Below the pieces are notes generated by a model, which worked only from the letters and a program-made list of their open reading frames with translations, searched no databases and was not told where the DNA came from. 64,000 nt of DNA from Acorus gramineus. Lineage: Eukaryota; Streptophyta; Magnoliopsida; Acorales; Acoraceae. Shown piece by piece: positions 50,724 through 63,260 of the stretch; position 1 is the first letter of the stretch, and each line of letters starts with the position of its first letter. The stretch spans positions 17,029,116 through 17,093,115 of the forward strand of contig CM060856.1 of NCBI GenBank assembly GCA_030737835.1, read 5' to 3'. The translations under genes were made by a program, and so were the position numbers.

Positions 50724-51125
50724 TTATGTCATGCCCAGGTATTTTCCTCCCAATTCTAATGTAACAAGAGTCAGATGCTTTGCTGCTGCAGTCATAACAA
50801 TACAACCCACTCGTGCAGTCCCTGTATAGTACAGTTTTCATGATCGAGTGAATGTCTGATTGATAGCAAAAATGCGTAGTGAAACAAAACAGAAAGAAAT
50901 CACCATCTTAGGGACATACCTGTGAAGAAGATTTTATCCCATTTATATTCTAATATTGCTCAGCAACTGATGATCCACCTTTGTAGATCTTCACAACTTT
51001 ACTATCCATGTACATGGAGATGCAGTTTGCCAAGAAATGTGATGATGCTGGAGATTGATCAGAGGGTCTCAATACAACTACATTTCCAGCTGATATTGCT
51101 CCTATTAGACTTTTTAAAGCCAGTC
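50724..51125 (-). pseudogene. aldehyde dehydrogenase family 3 (ALDH3) fragment, two exons
   Basis: Exon a (51125-50920) encodes LIGAISAGNVVVLRPSDQSP, ASSHFLANCISMYMDSKVVK and, after a frame change near 50957, LEYKWDKIFFTG; exon b (about 50831-50724) encodes [20 protein letters not shown] and ELGGK. These are successive parts of the NAD-binding half of plant ALDH3, with the intron kept between them, so it is a DNA-level copy, not a retrocopy. The catalytic cysteine region and both termini are absent. It is a dead fragment. Confidence 0.85.
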
Positions 51126-51726
51126 CTGTAAAAAAACCATCAGTCAATAATGTACCATCAATTGAACAGAAGAAACACCGACGTCGTCCTCACACAATTG
51201 CATCGTTAAGAAGAAAAGTCCATGAAAACAAATCATGCATCAAAATTGGCATTGGCATGGTATCTTTTAGATTTTATCAAATACTCTGCATTAATTGTCC
51301 CACTATAAATTATAATATGTACCCTTAACCCATCTGACGAAAAGATTGAACTGATTGAAGACACAAATCATGCATAGAACACCTCTTTTTGTGGCTTGTG
51401 AGTGGATGGAGCAGAAATCTCTTCTGCTGCTATCCTATTCTCCACTCCAAACCACCCCCCACCCCTCGGCATCTATGTTTCTCCTTTGATTTTTGTAACC
51501 GGTCGGGCATGGGATTAAAAAAAAAAAAAGACGCAAAGGGGGTCTTCTTCTTCACACTTACCCGGCCTGTTCTTCTTCTTCTTCAGCCCACCGCAACCGC
51601 AACGTCTCCTTCGATCTTCTCCTCCGACCGCGACTTCTCCTCCGAGGCTCCGACCGAGACCGCAGCGACCACGTCTTCATCTTCTTCTTCAGCTCGTCTT
51701 CTTCCTCTGTGTCGTCTTCAAGTCTG

Positions 51727-51760
<34 letters not shown>

Positions 51761-52860
51761 TCTCTCTTTTCACTGCTCTTTCTTTGATCTCTCGATTTCT
51801 TTGTCTGTCTCTCTCAAACTTGTAAAGACACCATTTTTATTATTTGTGTCAGTGGTGGGACCCCTCTCTTTTTTTTTAAAGGGCACATTTATTCCCACCA
51901 GTCTATTTGCTTATTCTCCCCACCACCCAGGAACGAGAGAAACCCAAAAGTGTCTTGTCTCTTTGTAATGAGAGATTTACATTAGGACCAGGGACTTTGT
52001 GTGTGTGTGTGTGTTGTTTTAATTCTATTTTAGCTATTCGTAGCTTTGTTAGATTTATATGCAGCTGGTATGAAATATATCAAAGGTATATCTTTTATAT
52101 TCAAACAATTTGGTTAAAATAGAACATTTTAAAAGTTTTTAATTGATTCTTTATATGTATATATTTGACATTTATTTTGATATGTTTCAAAATCATATTT
52201 TTTATAAATAAAAAAACAAAATCGCATATATCCCTACATATACTCTATGCGGTATCTTGACCGCATAAAAATCGCATACCGCATTTTTAAACACTGGTTG
52301 TTTCCAGTGATAGCTCTAGGAATTTTCATAGATAGGATCATTAAAAAAATAAATTTCACAAAATTTTCAAAAAAATCTCCTCTTATCATATGGTTTTGAA
52401 TAGATCTCATGACTTTGATATGGTTGTATAAATAAGTCTCCTGAATGACCCCACCACTTAAAAGTTGGTTTGTTTTTCAAGACACTCAGTCCATTTTACT
52501 GTCTCATATCCTCTGATAACGTAGTATATATTGCGCTATCATAATATATGGAGTTCTATAATAGTATATGCCGCAAAAAATTCAATGCAAAAAAATAATT
52601 AGTGTAATTCAGTATATACTTCAGTTTATATAATTGTATGTACTTCAATTGTAGAATATATGATTTAAAAAAAAATCAGTGAGGATTGCAATTAAGGCTG
52701 ACTATATTATTTTTCTTTTTTCAAAAAAAATTTTTTGATAGGGTTTGGTTGTATAAATGGCTTCGTATTGAATAAAATGGCCTCCTAAATATGGGGTAAA
52801 TTGACCCCACTCAACAAAGCTGACGTGGCCCTTGGTTGTCTCTATACACTATTTCTTTCT
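51126..52860. other. intergenic DNA with a GC-richer island and (CT)n tract
   Basis: 51540-51725 is unusually GC-rich for the area and stays open for 132 codons on the plus strand, but reads as Ser/Thr/Pro low-complexity; (CT)n occupies 51728-51758. The rest is AT-rich. Confidence 0.4.
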
Positions 52861-55800
52861 TTGATAATTGATATAATTTAGAAAAGGAAAAAATTCATAT
52901 AACCCCCTCAAAACTCACTAATATTCATATAATCTCTTAACTTTTTTAAAAAGTCTATATAAACCCCTATAAAATACAAACACATATGAAAATCTAAATA
53001 GCAACCTAAATTATTCTTTCGTTAATAGATAAATGATATTATGTTAGATTAAACTCTAACCAAAAACACTGCATACCAACAACTCTTTATAATATGTTAA
53101 AAATTTAGAAAACCTCCAACACAACATGTTAAAAATCCGTATCGTATCTGCTGATGAAAAACAAATACAGCTAGATATGAAAAATCTTACACTCACACGT
53201 ACGTGATGTACCATGCCAATTGAGTGAGTTCTCACCTTCTTTCCAACCATCCAAAAACCATGACTCATTATATACACATACAGACACAGTACTGTTGTTG
53301 TTGGGACGGGTCAGGTTGGTTGAGGCGCGCATTGAATTCACTGAGGAGGGGGAACAGTACTTGGTCTGCATTAAAAGTGAATTAAGAGTAATGAAGGAGA
53401 GGGTGTACAGCATCCTCTCCATAAAATCGGGATACTGAAAGAGAGGATTTTCTTTTGGGTTAACTGTGGTTTCGTTTGAATCCGCGTGAGCGGATTATAT
53501 GGTGAAAACATAGTAAGCATCTTCAAAAACCTCAATGTTTTCTTATCGTGTGAAAAAAAAAATCACTTTATGATATGTAAAGAATTTTTTTTTTTTTGTC
53601 ACTCTAAAAATCTCATCATTCTTATCCCCGACATTTATTTTAAATGACTCATTTATTTAAATTTATATCTATAAATTACAAGATCTAAAAATACATTTTA
53701 TAAAAAAGATTATCAATAAAAAAATCAAAGAATTACGCATAACAATAAAACTCAAAAGACATATATGAAACACAAAAAGATAAAAAATTTAAACCAATTC
53801 CAACGTAATCAACCTCAACAACCAACCCCCCCCCCCCCCCCCCTTTCAAAAAAAAAAAAAAAAAAGAGTTTTTGTGCCAACACATTCAAAATATTTCTAT
53901 AAAAATTCAAAACCCACAAAAAAAAAAAAACACCCTTAAATCCTATATATAAGATATTGAGCCCACAAAAACCTTTCAAAAAATTAAAAAGGTTTAATTC
54001 AAACCCATTCAAGACCCCTGAGTGAGTGAGTGAGAGAGAGAGAGAGACGTGTGATTTCAAAAGAGAGAGAAGACGGCATTCACATACCAAACCCAGTGAG
54101 TGAGAGAGAGAGAGAGAGAGAGAGTGGAGAGACGGATGGAGGAGATCAAGATTTTTGAAAAGTTGAATTCAAATTTTTTAATTTTTTAATTTTTTTCAAG
54201 GTTATAGGGGAAAGATGAAAATGGGATCCATTCAGGGAGAAAGTTTCAAAATGGGGAGAGAGAGAGACTTGGCTGTAAAAAAAAAAAAAAAAGGGGGGGG
54301 GGGGAGGGGTATTTATTGAAAATTGAAAGAAGCAAACTAATCTTTTTACATTTTTAGTTTTTTCTAAAGAAAAAAATATTGTACGAGCTTGTACCATCTC
54401 TAATCCTTATTCAAATTTATATTTAAATTTTATTTAAAATTTAAGTAAAAATTTGATTTGATATTATGTGTCTCCAACCATTACTTTATGCTTTACTAAA
54501 TTATTTAAAAATTTCACATCTTCTTCTAATTATTTCCTATAAACATTTTCAAAGTCCTTTCCTCAAATATTTTTACTAAATTTTTCTTTCCTTCAAAATA
54601 TTTAAATTTAAAAATTATTATCATCCAATTTCTTTTTAAAAAGGTAAAAGTAATATTTTTTTTATTAGAATAAAAATAAGAAATTAAAAAATAAAGATGA
54701 AGACTTAAGAAAGAAAACCACTTTTTTTTTTCAAGAGATAGTAAAAATTTTTGGGGGTGGTAAAACATTTAATATATTAAACTAAATGTGGAGTTGAAGA
54801 GAAAAAAATGTCACATTGGAAGAAAAATGATAAAGGAAAAAAAAGAGATGTTAAAAATTTGAGTAAAAATTTGAGTCTCCCTTGATTTTGGTAAAGATTT
54901 GAGTAAAATTTTGATTTGGTATGGGTATGGGTAAATGGTTGGAGAGGGTTTTTTGTGATTTTTACTCAACTTTAAGTTTGAGTAAAAGTTTAAGTATAGG
55001 ATTGGAAATACTCTAAGGAATCTCTTAGATCTTTTTTTTAAGTTTTCAGCTCTCATGTTAGGGAATGAGCCTCATAAGGAAGTTTTTAAAGTTATTTCCA
55101 ATGTTTTTAAAAAAATTACAGTTTTTTTAAAATAGGCAGACTATAACTTAACGAGTGTTACATATGTTTGAATGTTGCCATCAAAATGACAAGAGCAAAG
55201 GAGGATAGAGGAAAAATAAACTGAAAATTACAAAAAACAAACTCGTTCCAAGTGAGGAAAAGAACTCACAATTTTTTTTTTTTTTTGAAAAAAATTTCAC
55301 TTGACATTGTTTTTTTTTTAAATCGTACACTCTTCAATTGAATTAGATGTTATATGAAATAAAGTATATACTGAAATATAAAACTATATTTTTTAAATTA
55401 AAAAAATGATAAAAAAATTTGTGTTGTATACTATGATAGAACTACATAAAAGATATAATACACATGTATAAGACTGTAAAACTAGTTATAAAACAGACTG
55501 AGTATATCAGCCCTCGGTGTCCTTTTTATGTTTTTTATTCATTGGAAGTGTCAGCTTTTCAAACTCTTTGAAAACACTATTTTAAGCCTTACGTATGAGT
55601 AGGCCTTTCAACATGTCACAGGTTGACTCAGACTTGACATGAACCCGACTTGATAAAAGGCGTAAATATCAAACTCAAAGGACCCAACAATCAAAACAAG
55701 TCGGGTCTGGGTCCACCCCGACCCAATCCTATGGACCAGGTTGACCCGACCCAAATACTATGTGATTTTTTTATATTTATGATCTAACCCAACACCCATG

Positions 55801-56077
55801 ATCCAACTCAACATTTATAACTAAATACTAAATAATCATTTAAAATTTTAAGAATTTGAAATATATAATAATGAATTTTTTGTTATTTGATTAAACAAGA
55901 ATAAGTTGTGAAATAAAATGTGGATAATGATCTGTAACTTTTTAAATCAATCATTTACTTTCGTACCTTTTTTTATTTTCTTATATATTTTAATCCATCA
56001 CAAATTCAGTTTCATCATGACCATTTATCATATATACGCTACATTATAATCGCCCTCCATCCCCTTTTGATCTTTGA
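52861..56077. other. AT-rich intergenic DNA with simple repeats and half elements
   Basis: 52880-53030 resembles one arm of the fold-back at 38447-39272 ('ttcatataaccccctcaaaa', 'aacacatatgaaaatctaaa'). There are C runs at 53826-53842, GA runs near 54030 and 54105, an A/G run near 54280-54305, and a repeat block with GGTCGGG/CCCGACC words at 55595-55760. No gene seen. Confidence 0.4.
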
Positions 56078-56826
56078 TTGAGAGGTATGACATGGTATCT
56101 CACAAGTGATATGGGTAAATTAATTAAATGTAAACAAATGAGTGAGAGGTATCACATGACTTCTGACAGCTGACATGGGCAAATTAAATGTGAAAAAGTG
56201 AGTGAGAGGTATCACATGACTTCTGACAGCTGACATGGGCAAATTAAATGTGAAAAAGTGAGTGAGAGGTATCACATGACTTCTGACAGCTGACATGGGC
56301 AAATTAAATGTAAAAAAGTGAGTGAGAGGTATGACATGACTTCTGACAACAAATATGCGTAAAGTAAATGTAAAAAAAGTGAGTGAGAAGTATGACATGA
56401 CTTCTGACAACTCACATAGACAAATCAAATGTAAAAAAGTGAATAAAAGATATGATATGATTTTTGACAACTCAGATTGACAAAATAAATATAAAAAAGT
56501 GAGTGAAAGGTATGACATAACTTTTGATAACTCACATGGGCAAAGTAAATGTAAAAAAGTGAATGAGAAGTATGACATGACTTCTGACACCCCACATGGA
56601 CAAATTAAATATAAAAAAGTGTATGAAAGGTATGACATGACTTCTGACAATTCACATGGGCAAATTAAATGTAAAAAAGTGAGTGAGAGGTATGACATGA
56701 CTTCTGACAACTCACATGGACAAATTAAATGTAAGTGGAAAGCCTTACATGACTTAGGGTAAATGTAAAAAAGTGAGTGGAAAGCCTAACATGGCTTTTG
56801 ACAGGAGCAAATTAAATGTAAAAAAG
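56078..56826. repeat. 60-bp minisatellite, about 12 units
   Basis: The unit reads roughly GTGAGTGAGAGGTATGACAT, then GACTTCTGACAACTCACATG and GGCAAATTAAATGTAAAAAA. Units at 56161-56220 and 56221-56280 are identical and the third differs slightly; units to the right diverge more. Because the period is a multiple of 3, long open frames appear on both strands by default. Confidence 0.92.
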
Positions 56827-58007
56827 GTGATGTGATCCAATGGAATAAGCAATCCGAGGGAGACCATGGAATTGTTGTACACTTTTATCCCTTGTTATAC
56901 TAGCATAGGTATACCACATTATTCTCCCTAAACAAACATCAATTTTCTCTTATCCATCCTTATGCTTGTACCCTTCCCCTATTCCACCATCCAAACGGGC
57001 GGGTATAATTGAACATGAACAATTGTGGATAAAATTGATGAATAACACATGGATTAAAATTTATCAAAAAAAAAAATGATTTGACAGGTGGACCGTATAT
57101 TCATAATGATAGGTGATTAGATATGTAAGTCCCTTATTTTCACAAAATAATTATATTCACTTATTCTTTAGTGCCTGTTTGGATAGAGACATAAGCAATT
57201 CTGGAGTTTATACTTATTCCAAGAATAGATAACTTTATTAATGAAATATTTTATTTTCTGTTTAATTATGTTTTCGGTTATTTTCATTGGGAAACGTAAT
57301 AATGAAAATTGAAGTGTTTGGTTTAGGAAAAATAAGATAGGGATAAAATGTGGTTGATGGTTTAAAATTTTTATAATCTTTTGACTTCACGCAAAAGCAC
57401 AATAATCCAAACATATTTCAAATGTTTAATCATAAAACATTAAAAAATCAAAATAGTGAAAACCTATTTATAATACACTAGATTCTATTTTAAAAAAATA
57501 AATAAAATCATTGTAGATCTTTAAAAAATTCATTAATTTTTTTTTATCTGATTTAAATCTGTTAATGAATCGACCTGACTCAATCAGAGATCCAATGTGG
57601 ATCGGATCTAAAATATCAGACAATCAAATGTAATCTAGGGATTTTTTTTTGCTTTTTTTTTTAAAAAGAGGGTTTGATTTGAATTATATTTCATTTAAAA
57701 AGATATATACATTATTATAGATGCTAAAAAGATATGAGGTATACAAGACTGCACTTGAGTTTGTAAAAAAGAGTGAGTATAATAGCGCCAAGGACATTTT
57801 TTTTACAGCTTGATTGAAGTTTGAGCTAGCATTTTTTTTTTTGAAAGAGCGCTCATAAGAACGAGGTATATAATTCATTAGAATATTATTTACATATTTT
57901 ATTAATGTATTCATACAATTATTTGAAGTATGTATTTCATTTTTTTATAAAATATGCATACTTTACTAGATGACGTAAAAAATTATAAAAAAATAAATAA
58001 ATAAGGG
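56827..58007. other. AT-rich spacer with a partial MITE
   Basis: 57165-57370 resembles the left half of the MITE at 58008-58452 ('gtttggata', 'acttattcc', 'gggaaacgtaataatgaaaa'). Nothing else recognised. Confidence 0.4.
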
Positions 58008-58452
58008 TGCGAATAACCGTTTGATACAAAATATGACTTATTCTTGGTTATACAGTTATTCCGGCATAAGTAAGTATAAATAAAGATAAAATGATTTTAT
58101 GTTTGGTTGTGTTTTGAATTATTCTCATCGAGAAACGTAATAATAAATTTTTGTTGTTTGGGTAAAATGTGAATAAAATGTTGATAAGAATTTATAAAAT
58201 GTGAAAAAATAATGATAGTTGATTTAAGAGATGATTTATTAGAGGTGATGACAATTGATTAGAAAGTTGGCCCACATATTCTTTGAGTGGAATAACTTTA
58301 ATTTTTTGTTGAAATCAATATACTATTTCATATCAATTTATTCCGACATAGTTTATCACTGACTATTCTTTGCAATCAAACAATAAAAAACATATATTCT
58401 ACTTTATTCTCACTTATTCCATGGGCTATTCCATATCCAAACGGGGGCTTAA
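58008..58452. mobile_element. Tourist-like MITE, second copy
   Basis: Related along its length to 7200-7640. Ends are AACCGTTTGATA on the left and TATCCAAACGGGGGC on the right, an imperfect inverted pair; TAA flanks on both sides fit a Tourist (PIF/Harbinger) 3-bp target site. No coding frame. Confidence 0.6.
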
Positions 58453-59882
58453 GATTGAATATGGGGCTAAATCTAATATTTTCCTTTTCTTTTCTTTTGA
58501 GAAATGTTACTGGCCAGTTTTGGGCCAAATGCAGTTCTCTATCAGTTTTTCATTTTTTAAAGTATTATATTTTATCTAACAAGAAATATACTTTTTAAAA
58601 AATGTGTGTTAGTGTATTATAGACTTAAAATCTTACAAAATATATGCTTTATTACAATCAATGCATGTGACTAATGATGTGTGAAGATGGTGTTTTCCCT
58701 CGTTAAGTGTAGTAAGGTCGAAGGTCCACCTCTAGGTGAAGATTCGAGTCATCGTGTTTGAGATCACGCACCAAGAGTGTGTTTGTGCAATATGGAAAGT
58801 GATGAAAAATGAGGGAAAGTAAAAACTTTCTCTTTATCCACATAACAACCAGTTCTTCGTGCCAAACAAAAAATGGGAAAAAACTTTCCTACAGTTTCTC
58901 TTTGTTATTGTCTTATTAAGAAAGGAGGAAAAATGAGTTTGCTTTTTTTGAGTTTCAATATTAAATGTTCGGTTATATTGAATATTTTTTGTTTGTTTTT
59001 ATTTTTTTATTTTATAATAAAATAATAAAAGTATTTATTTGAATTTTTTAATTCATTATGTGACATGTCCTTGTTTTTTTTTAAGGGGACATGTCCTTGT
59101 TGATTGTCCTTCAAAATTTTATTTATTTAAAAATTTAATAAGTTAGGTTATTTTTATATTATTTTTAAAGTAGCATACAAATAATATATTTTTTTTATAA
59201 TTTTTCATCGCTTTCTCCAATAACATAAACAATATATTTCATTTTTAGTCATTTTCTTCATAAACACAAAACACAGTTTTTATTTTCCGTCATTTTCCAT
59301 CAAGGCACAAACAACAATTTTTATTTTCTATCACTTTCTTTAACAGGCACAAACAACAGATATACTAGTCAAAAGAAAAATAATTTCTTTTCCATCACTT
59401 TCTTTTAACCCAAATTCCTTCACTTTCCTTTATTTTCTCTTCCCTTTGAGTGCACAAACACACCCCAAGAGAGCCTAGGGGACACCAGTGTGATCCCGGT
59501 CAAAAGGACTCCGACACTCAAGTCAGTGGCGTGAATGAAAAAGAAGAAGATGACTTTAAAACCAGAAAATTAGGGTTTGTTTGAGTGCTTACTTATGAAT
59601 GTTCGTTCTCTCTCCTCTCTCCCTTTTGGTCAAGTGAGCGGCCACACGTCATAACGTCATTTCCTGCCCAAACATAACATATATGAAAATAATGATTAGG
59701 ATGAGAAACGGAAGGACAGATGAAAAACCCCAATGATGGATATTGCTAAAAATACAAATCAAAAAATAATTTATGTTCTCTGTGCTTTTATATCACATAA
59801 AAGAGAAAGTATGCCACAATTGGAATAATAATTCCATGGCAAGACCAGACAAGAATTTGGACAATCTTCTTGATGTCAAACC
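58453..59882. other. intergenic sequence, mostly AT-rich
   Basis: 58680-58800 has a SINE-like 'gattcgagtca' word but no clear A box or tail. 59460-59530 contains 'gatcccggtcaaaaggactc', which looks repeat-derived. No gene recognised. Confidence 0.35.
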
Positions 59883-60314
59883 TCATTCTAGCTTTTCCAA
59901 TTCTCCTAATCACTCGATGATTGCCTGCAAGATGAAACACGATGAATTTAAGTGCCAAGCATTTAATCTGAATAAAAGAAAATTTATACAGGAACTGTGT
60001 TTCATGCCAGGGGGGGTGGGGTTGAAAAGGAGTTACCTTCTTGCTTGTTTCTTGAAGCTCACCGGCGAGAATATATTCATCAAGTATCAGATAAACCTTA
60101 TATATGCAAGGAAACGGTGAGTGGAAAATAAATAGTATGATAATAACAGAATTTAGAAAGTTGAGAGAGTACAGACTTTGTGGAAATTGAAGACTAAATC
60201 TAACTCGCACACGTAGCTGAAGATATGATCCAGTATCTCCATAAATAAGTGGATGCACTCCAAGTATGCTAACTCATTATCTGTGATGTCAACACACATT
60301 GAAAAAAAGCAATC
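59883..60314 (-). pseudogene. AP2S: truncated clathrin adaptor AP-2 sigma subunit gene (last three exons)
   Basis: Exons 60314-60177, 60096-60037 and 59924-59883 join in phase and encode [51 protein letters not shown], then AIIE, a TGA, LGELEKLE and the normal stop. This is the C-terminal half of the AP-2 sigma (small) chain, a core part of the clathrin adaptor at the plasma membrane. The first exons (about 65 residues) are not found upstream within the window, and a CGA-to-TGA type change sits nine codons before the normal end. Introns are kept, so it arose by DNA duplication. If the early stop is real it would lose only eight residues; the missing start is the stronger sign of a dead copy. 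Confidence 0.85.
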
Positions 60315-61125
60315 CTGCATTAACGCCTATAGATGACCTTGTGTGTACGAAACTGCATCATGAAAAGGAATCGAACTCATCATTCTGGACATCAAGTCCA
60401 TTAGATCATAATCACTAAAAAAAAATGCATTTTTTTAATGATAATTACACATGGTAAAAGTGGTCACAACTACCTAAAACTAACACCTTGCATATTACAC
60501 AAATTTTATAAAGTCAAGGTGCAACATAGATTTTAAGGGAGACAGTCGCTGGTTGGGTCAAGGTTCACCAATGGGTTCATGGTGGCAGCATAATCTTATT
60601 AATGAATGCCAGTTGTTAGAGAATGCAATGAATGAACAATATGAAACCAGGTCAACTAATGATCTAGCTCACAAACTTGGGAAGGGACCAGGGATGAGAT
60701 TCTAATTGATGACACCTTAAAATGTTAACAAATCTGTACTAATTCTTTTTTCTTTTCTTTTCTCTTTTTTTCTTCTTGAGTAATATCTCCAACCTTCCCA
60801 GAAGATAAAGAAGACATTGTATGCATATAGTGAAATCTAAATCATCAAGTTATTAGTTAAAACGATGTCTCCATCCTCATTGTCGCATCATAATTCCGAC
60901 ATGTTCAACAATAGGAAGGAATCTTTCCGAACCCTATTTATTTGAAGTTACTGTTCTAGGTCATAACCATGGTAAGTCTAAAGTCTCTTCATGGAGTAGT
61001 TCATCCCTTTTTTAAATAAAATAAAATAAAATAAGATCAGAGGAGATGTCCGTCGAATGTGCTGATGGAGAGGTGATCGGAGAGGTGAACGAGACGGTGA
61101 CGGCGGCTTGGACCTCACAAAGTAT
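60315..61125. other. intergenic sequence, no AP-2 sigma upstream exons found
   Basis: No further coding similarity. 61020-61125 (minus strand) extends the leader-like sequence of the duplicated promoter-like block. Confidence 0.4.
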
Positions 61126-61525
61126 AGCAGATGATGGAAACAAATTTCTAGGGTTTTAGATCTGCTCTTATTTGGGAAAAACTTGGTCGAAGGAGAGGGA
61201 GAGTGACTGAAAAGTTGGGTTATATACCCTTCGTAATTGTGGGTAAGTGACAGGGGCTGAGTGATCTTTTTGCAAGGGGTTTTAAAAGGGCGGAAGGCGT
61301 GTGCGTAAAATAAGTGTGCGGTCAGGTATTTAAAATTCAGAGTAAAAAACGTCTGAAAGCAAAAATTTAAGTACAATCAAACACACTTTTCAATAATAAG
61401 CGTTGATTAACAGCTTTAAATAAAAGAAGCTCTGATTTTTAATCGAACTAAACGGTGGCCCCTAAGACTTGCGAATAAGCTAAGGCACAAGAATTGAAAA
61501 TTCCAATAAGTACATCATACAATAA
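61126..61525 (-). repeat. promoter-like duplicated block, copy B
   Basis: Nearly identical to 40463-40860 (few differences). On the minus strand it has an intact TATATAA (forward 61220-61226) and, about 63 bases on, the telo-box AAAACCCTAG (forward 61148-61157). Downstream a GC-richer stretch to about 61040 looks like leader or early coding sequence, but no protein was recognised. Confidence 0.7.
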
Positions 61526-61760
61526 GGTGCCGTTTGGTTCAGCGGAAAGCTGATTTTAAGTCCTGCTTTATAAGTGCAGATTGTATAAGTTCTGATAAAT
61601 TTTAATCAGTTCAGAAGAAAAACTGTTTGGTTCAGCGAAAATTATAAGCACTTATTGCAAATAAGTGTGTTTGGTTCAGTACTAAAGAGTAGAGCTTATG
61701 ACAAGGGTGTTTTGGTCCATTTAATAAGTGCTGAATGTAATTTGATGTTTGGTTAAAAAC
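61526..61760. mobile_element. MITE-like block with GTGCCGTTTGGTTCAG
   Basis: Directly abuts copy B. Contains GTTTGGTTCAG three times and 'ataagcactta', and resembles the widespread plant MITEs that start near GGGNCCGTTTGGTT. Ends not resolved. Confidence 0.35.
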
Positions 61761-62709
61761 TTGATTATTTGCTTATTTTTTCTATTTATTAAAAAAAGAT
61801 ACTTTGATAAATGTCTATTTAATAAATTATTAGATACTATATTTTGATTACTTGTTAGATTACTTGTTAGAATCTGATACAAGCTTATATAGATTTTAAA
61901 AAAACCTCTCCAGATATATGTGCTTTTTATAATGTGGTAAATATGCAATCTATATTTATCATATTTCAAAAAATAAAACATGAACTAGAACCTGCAGAAC
62001 TAATGACAACTTCAACCGTCACCAGTCTAATGCAAATGAAATGGAAGGCTACAAGTTCTAGTATGTAATGATCCTGTCAGTCTTTCACTACAGAGTCACG
62101 ACAATATATTCGGCATGGGCATTAATACACTGTGTCATTCCTGCAGTTTTGAGTGTCTGAAATCTACAAAAATAAGATGCACACATTGAATTCATTCAGA
62201 GCACTTAAAAAAAAAAATTCAATGCATGTTGGCATTGCAAAAGTGATTGCAGGAACCGAGTGTCCCTCACAGTTTTCCATTCAACATTTCTCCCATTGCC
62301 AGTCAGAACACAATGTCAATGCCACATTATTATAAAACAAGACAGATGTCCTGGGCGTATATACAACTCTGAACAACACCACCTGCTAAGTAAACAACAT
62401 GAGAAATTCCTGAAAAGAAACATTATTCGACAAAAACACAAAATATACATCACAAACAACATGTTTCAGTTTCACAAACTGGACAATAGACAACCCACAG
62501 TTGGATGCCAAAGGAATTGAAATCCAAAGTTTCATAAGTTGGAAGTAACATAATTTTTTTTTAACTCCAAATTGGGTAAAAAAATAAAGAAAGACAAAAG
62601 GAAAGAATAGGTCACTCAGATATGCTTACACACTCCAAACCAAAAGAAGAATCAAGCGTTCCATTCGTAAACCATCACAAAGTATGCGAACTGCAAAATT
62701 TATATAATA
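61761..62709. other. 3' flank of the kinase gene and AT-rich spacer
   Basis: Right part is the likely 3' untranslated region of the kinase gene. No other gene seen. Confidence 0.4.
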
Positions 62710-63260
62710 CTAAACCTCTGGTGCCAGGGCAGGGGCCACAGATTTTTGCATGAGAAGCGGTTGGAGGGCCTTGACCACAATGCTCATGTTCGGCCTGAAC
62801 TCGGACTCATATTGAACGCAGAGTGCTGCTACTGCAGCCAACTATAAAAAATAATTCAAATAACAAAATTAGCTAATCAAGTCACACACAGTTTTCAAAT
62901 CAAGAAATACATGTTGTGCCCACAAGAGAGAAGAAGAGAATAGACAACCTTGGCGACTCCTTCTGGAGGATATTCTCCCTTTAGCTTAGGATCAATGCAT
63001 TGTTTCACCTTATCCTCACTCAATCTCGGAGTTGCCTAGAAAAAAATATCATTTAAAAGAATATGTGCTAGATTAGAATTGGTAGATTCCACGTTAAACA
63101 GTAGTAGTTATCATGCAAAAAAATTACCCAAGTAACGAGACTCTGCTGCCCCCGTGGCATTGTATGATCCACTGGTTTCCTGCCAGTCAGAAGCTCCAGA
63201 AGAACAACACCAAAGCTATACACGTCGCTCTTTTGGGTCAGCTGTCCAGTCATGGCATAC
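62710..63260 (-). CDS. PTI1-like serine/threonine (tyrosine) protein kinase, last three exons
   Basis: Cytoplasmic receptor-like kinase of the PTI1 family, which acts downstream of immune and oxidative signals. Exons 63260-63128, 63035-62949 and 62841-62710 join in phase to [60 protein letters not shown] and [16 protein letters not shown], ending ALAPEV and a stop. This covers kinase subdomains IX-XI with the DVYSFG motif and the conserved FRP arginine. The preceding exons, with the ATP loop and the HRD and DFG motifs, should lie to the right but are not found before the window ends. No break seen in what is present. Confidence 0.92.

Noticed and set aside
51389-51787. 132-codon open frame, Ser/Thr/Pro-rich
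   Set aside because: It is driven by CT-rich and GC-rich simple sequence, has no recognisable domain and runs into a (CT)n tract.
56120-56710. Long open frame of 196 codons on the minus strand and 87 codons on the plus strand
   Set aside because: Both are by-products of the 60-bp minisatellite; the translation is a 20-residue repeat with no gene context.
58680-58800. Possible tRNA-derived SINE with a B-box-like word
   Set aside because: No A box at the right distance, no tail and no target duplication.
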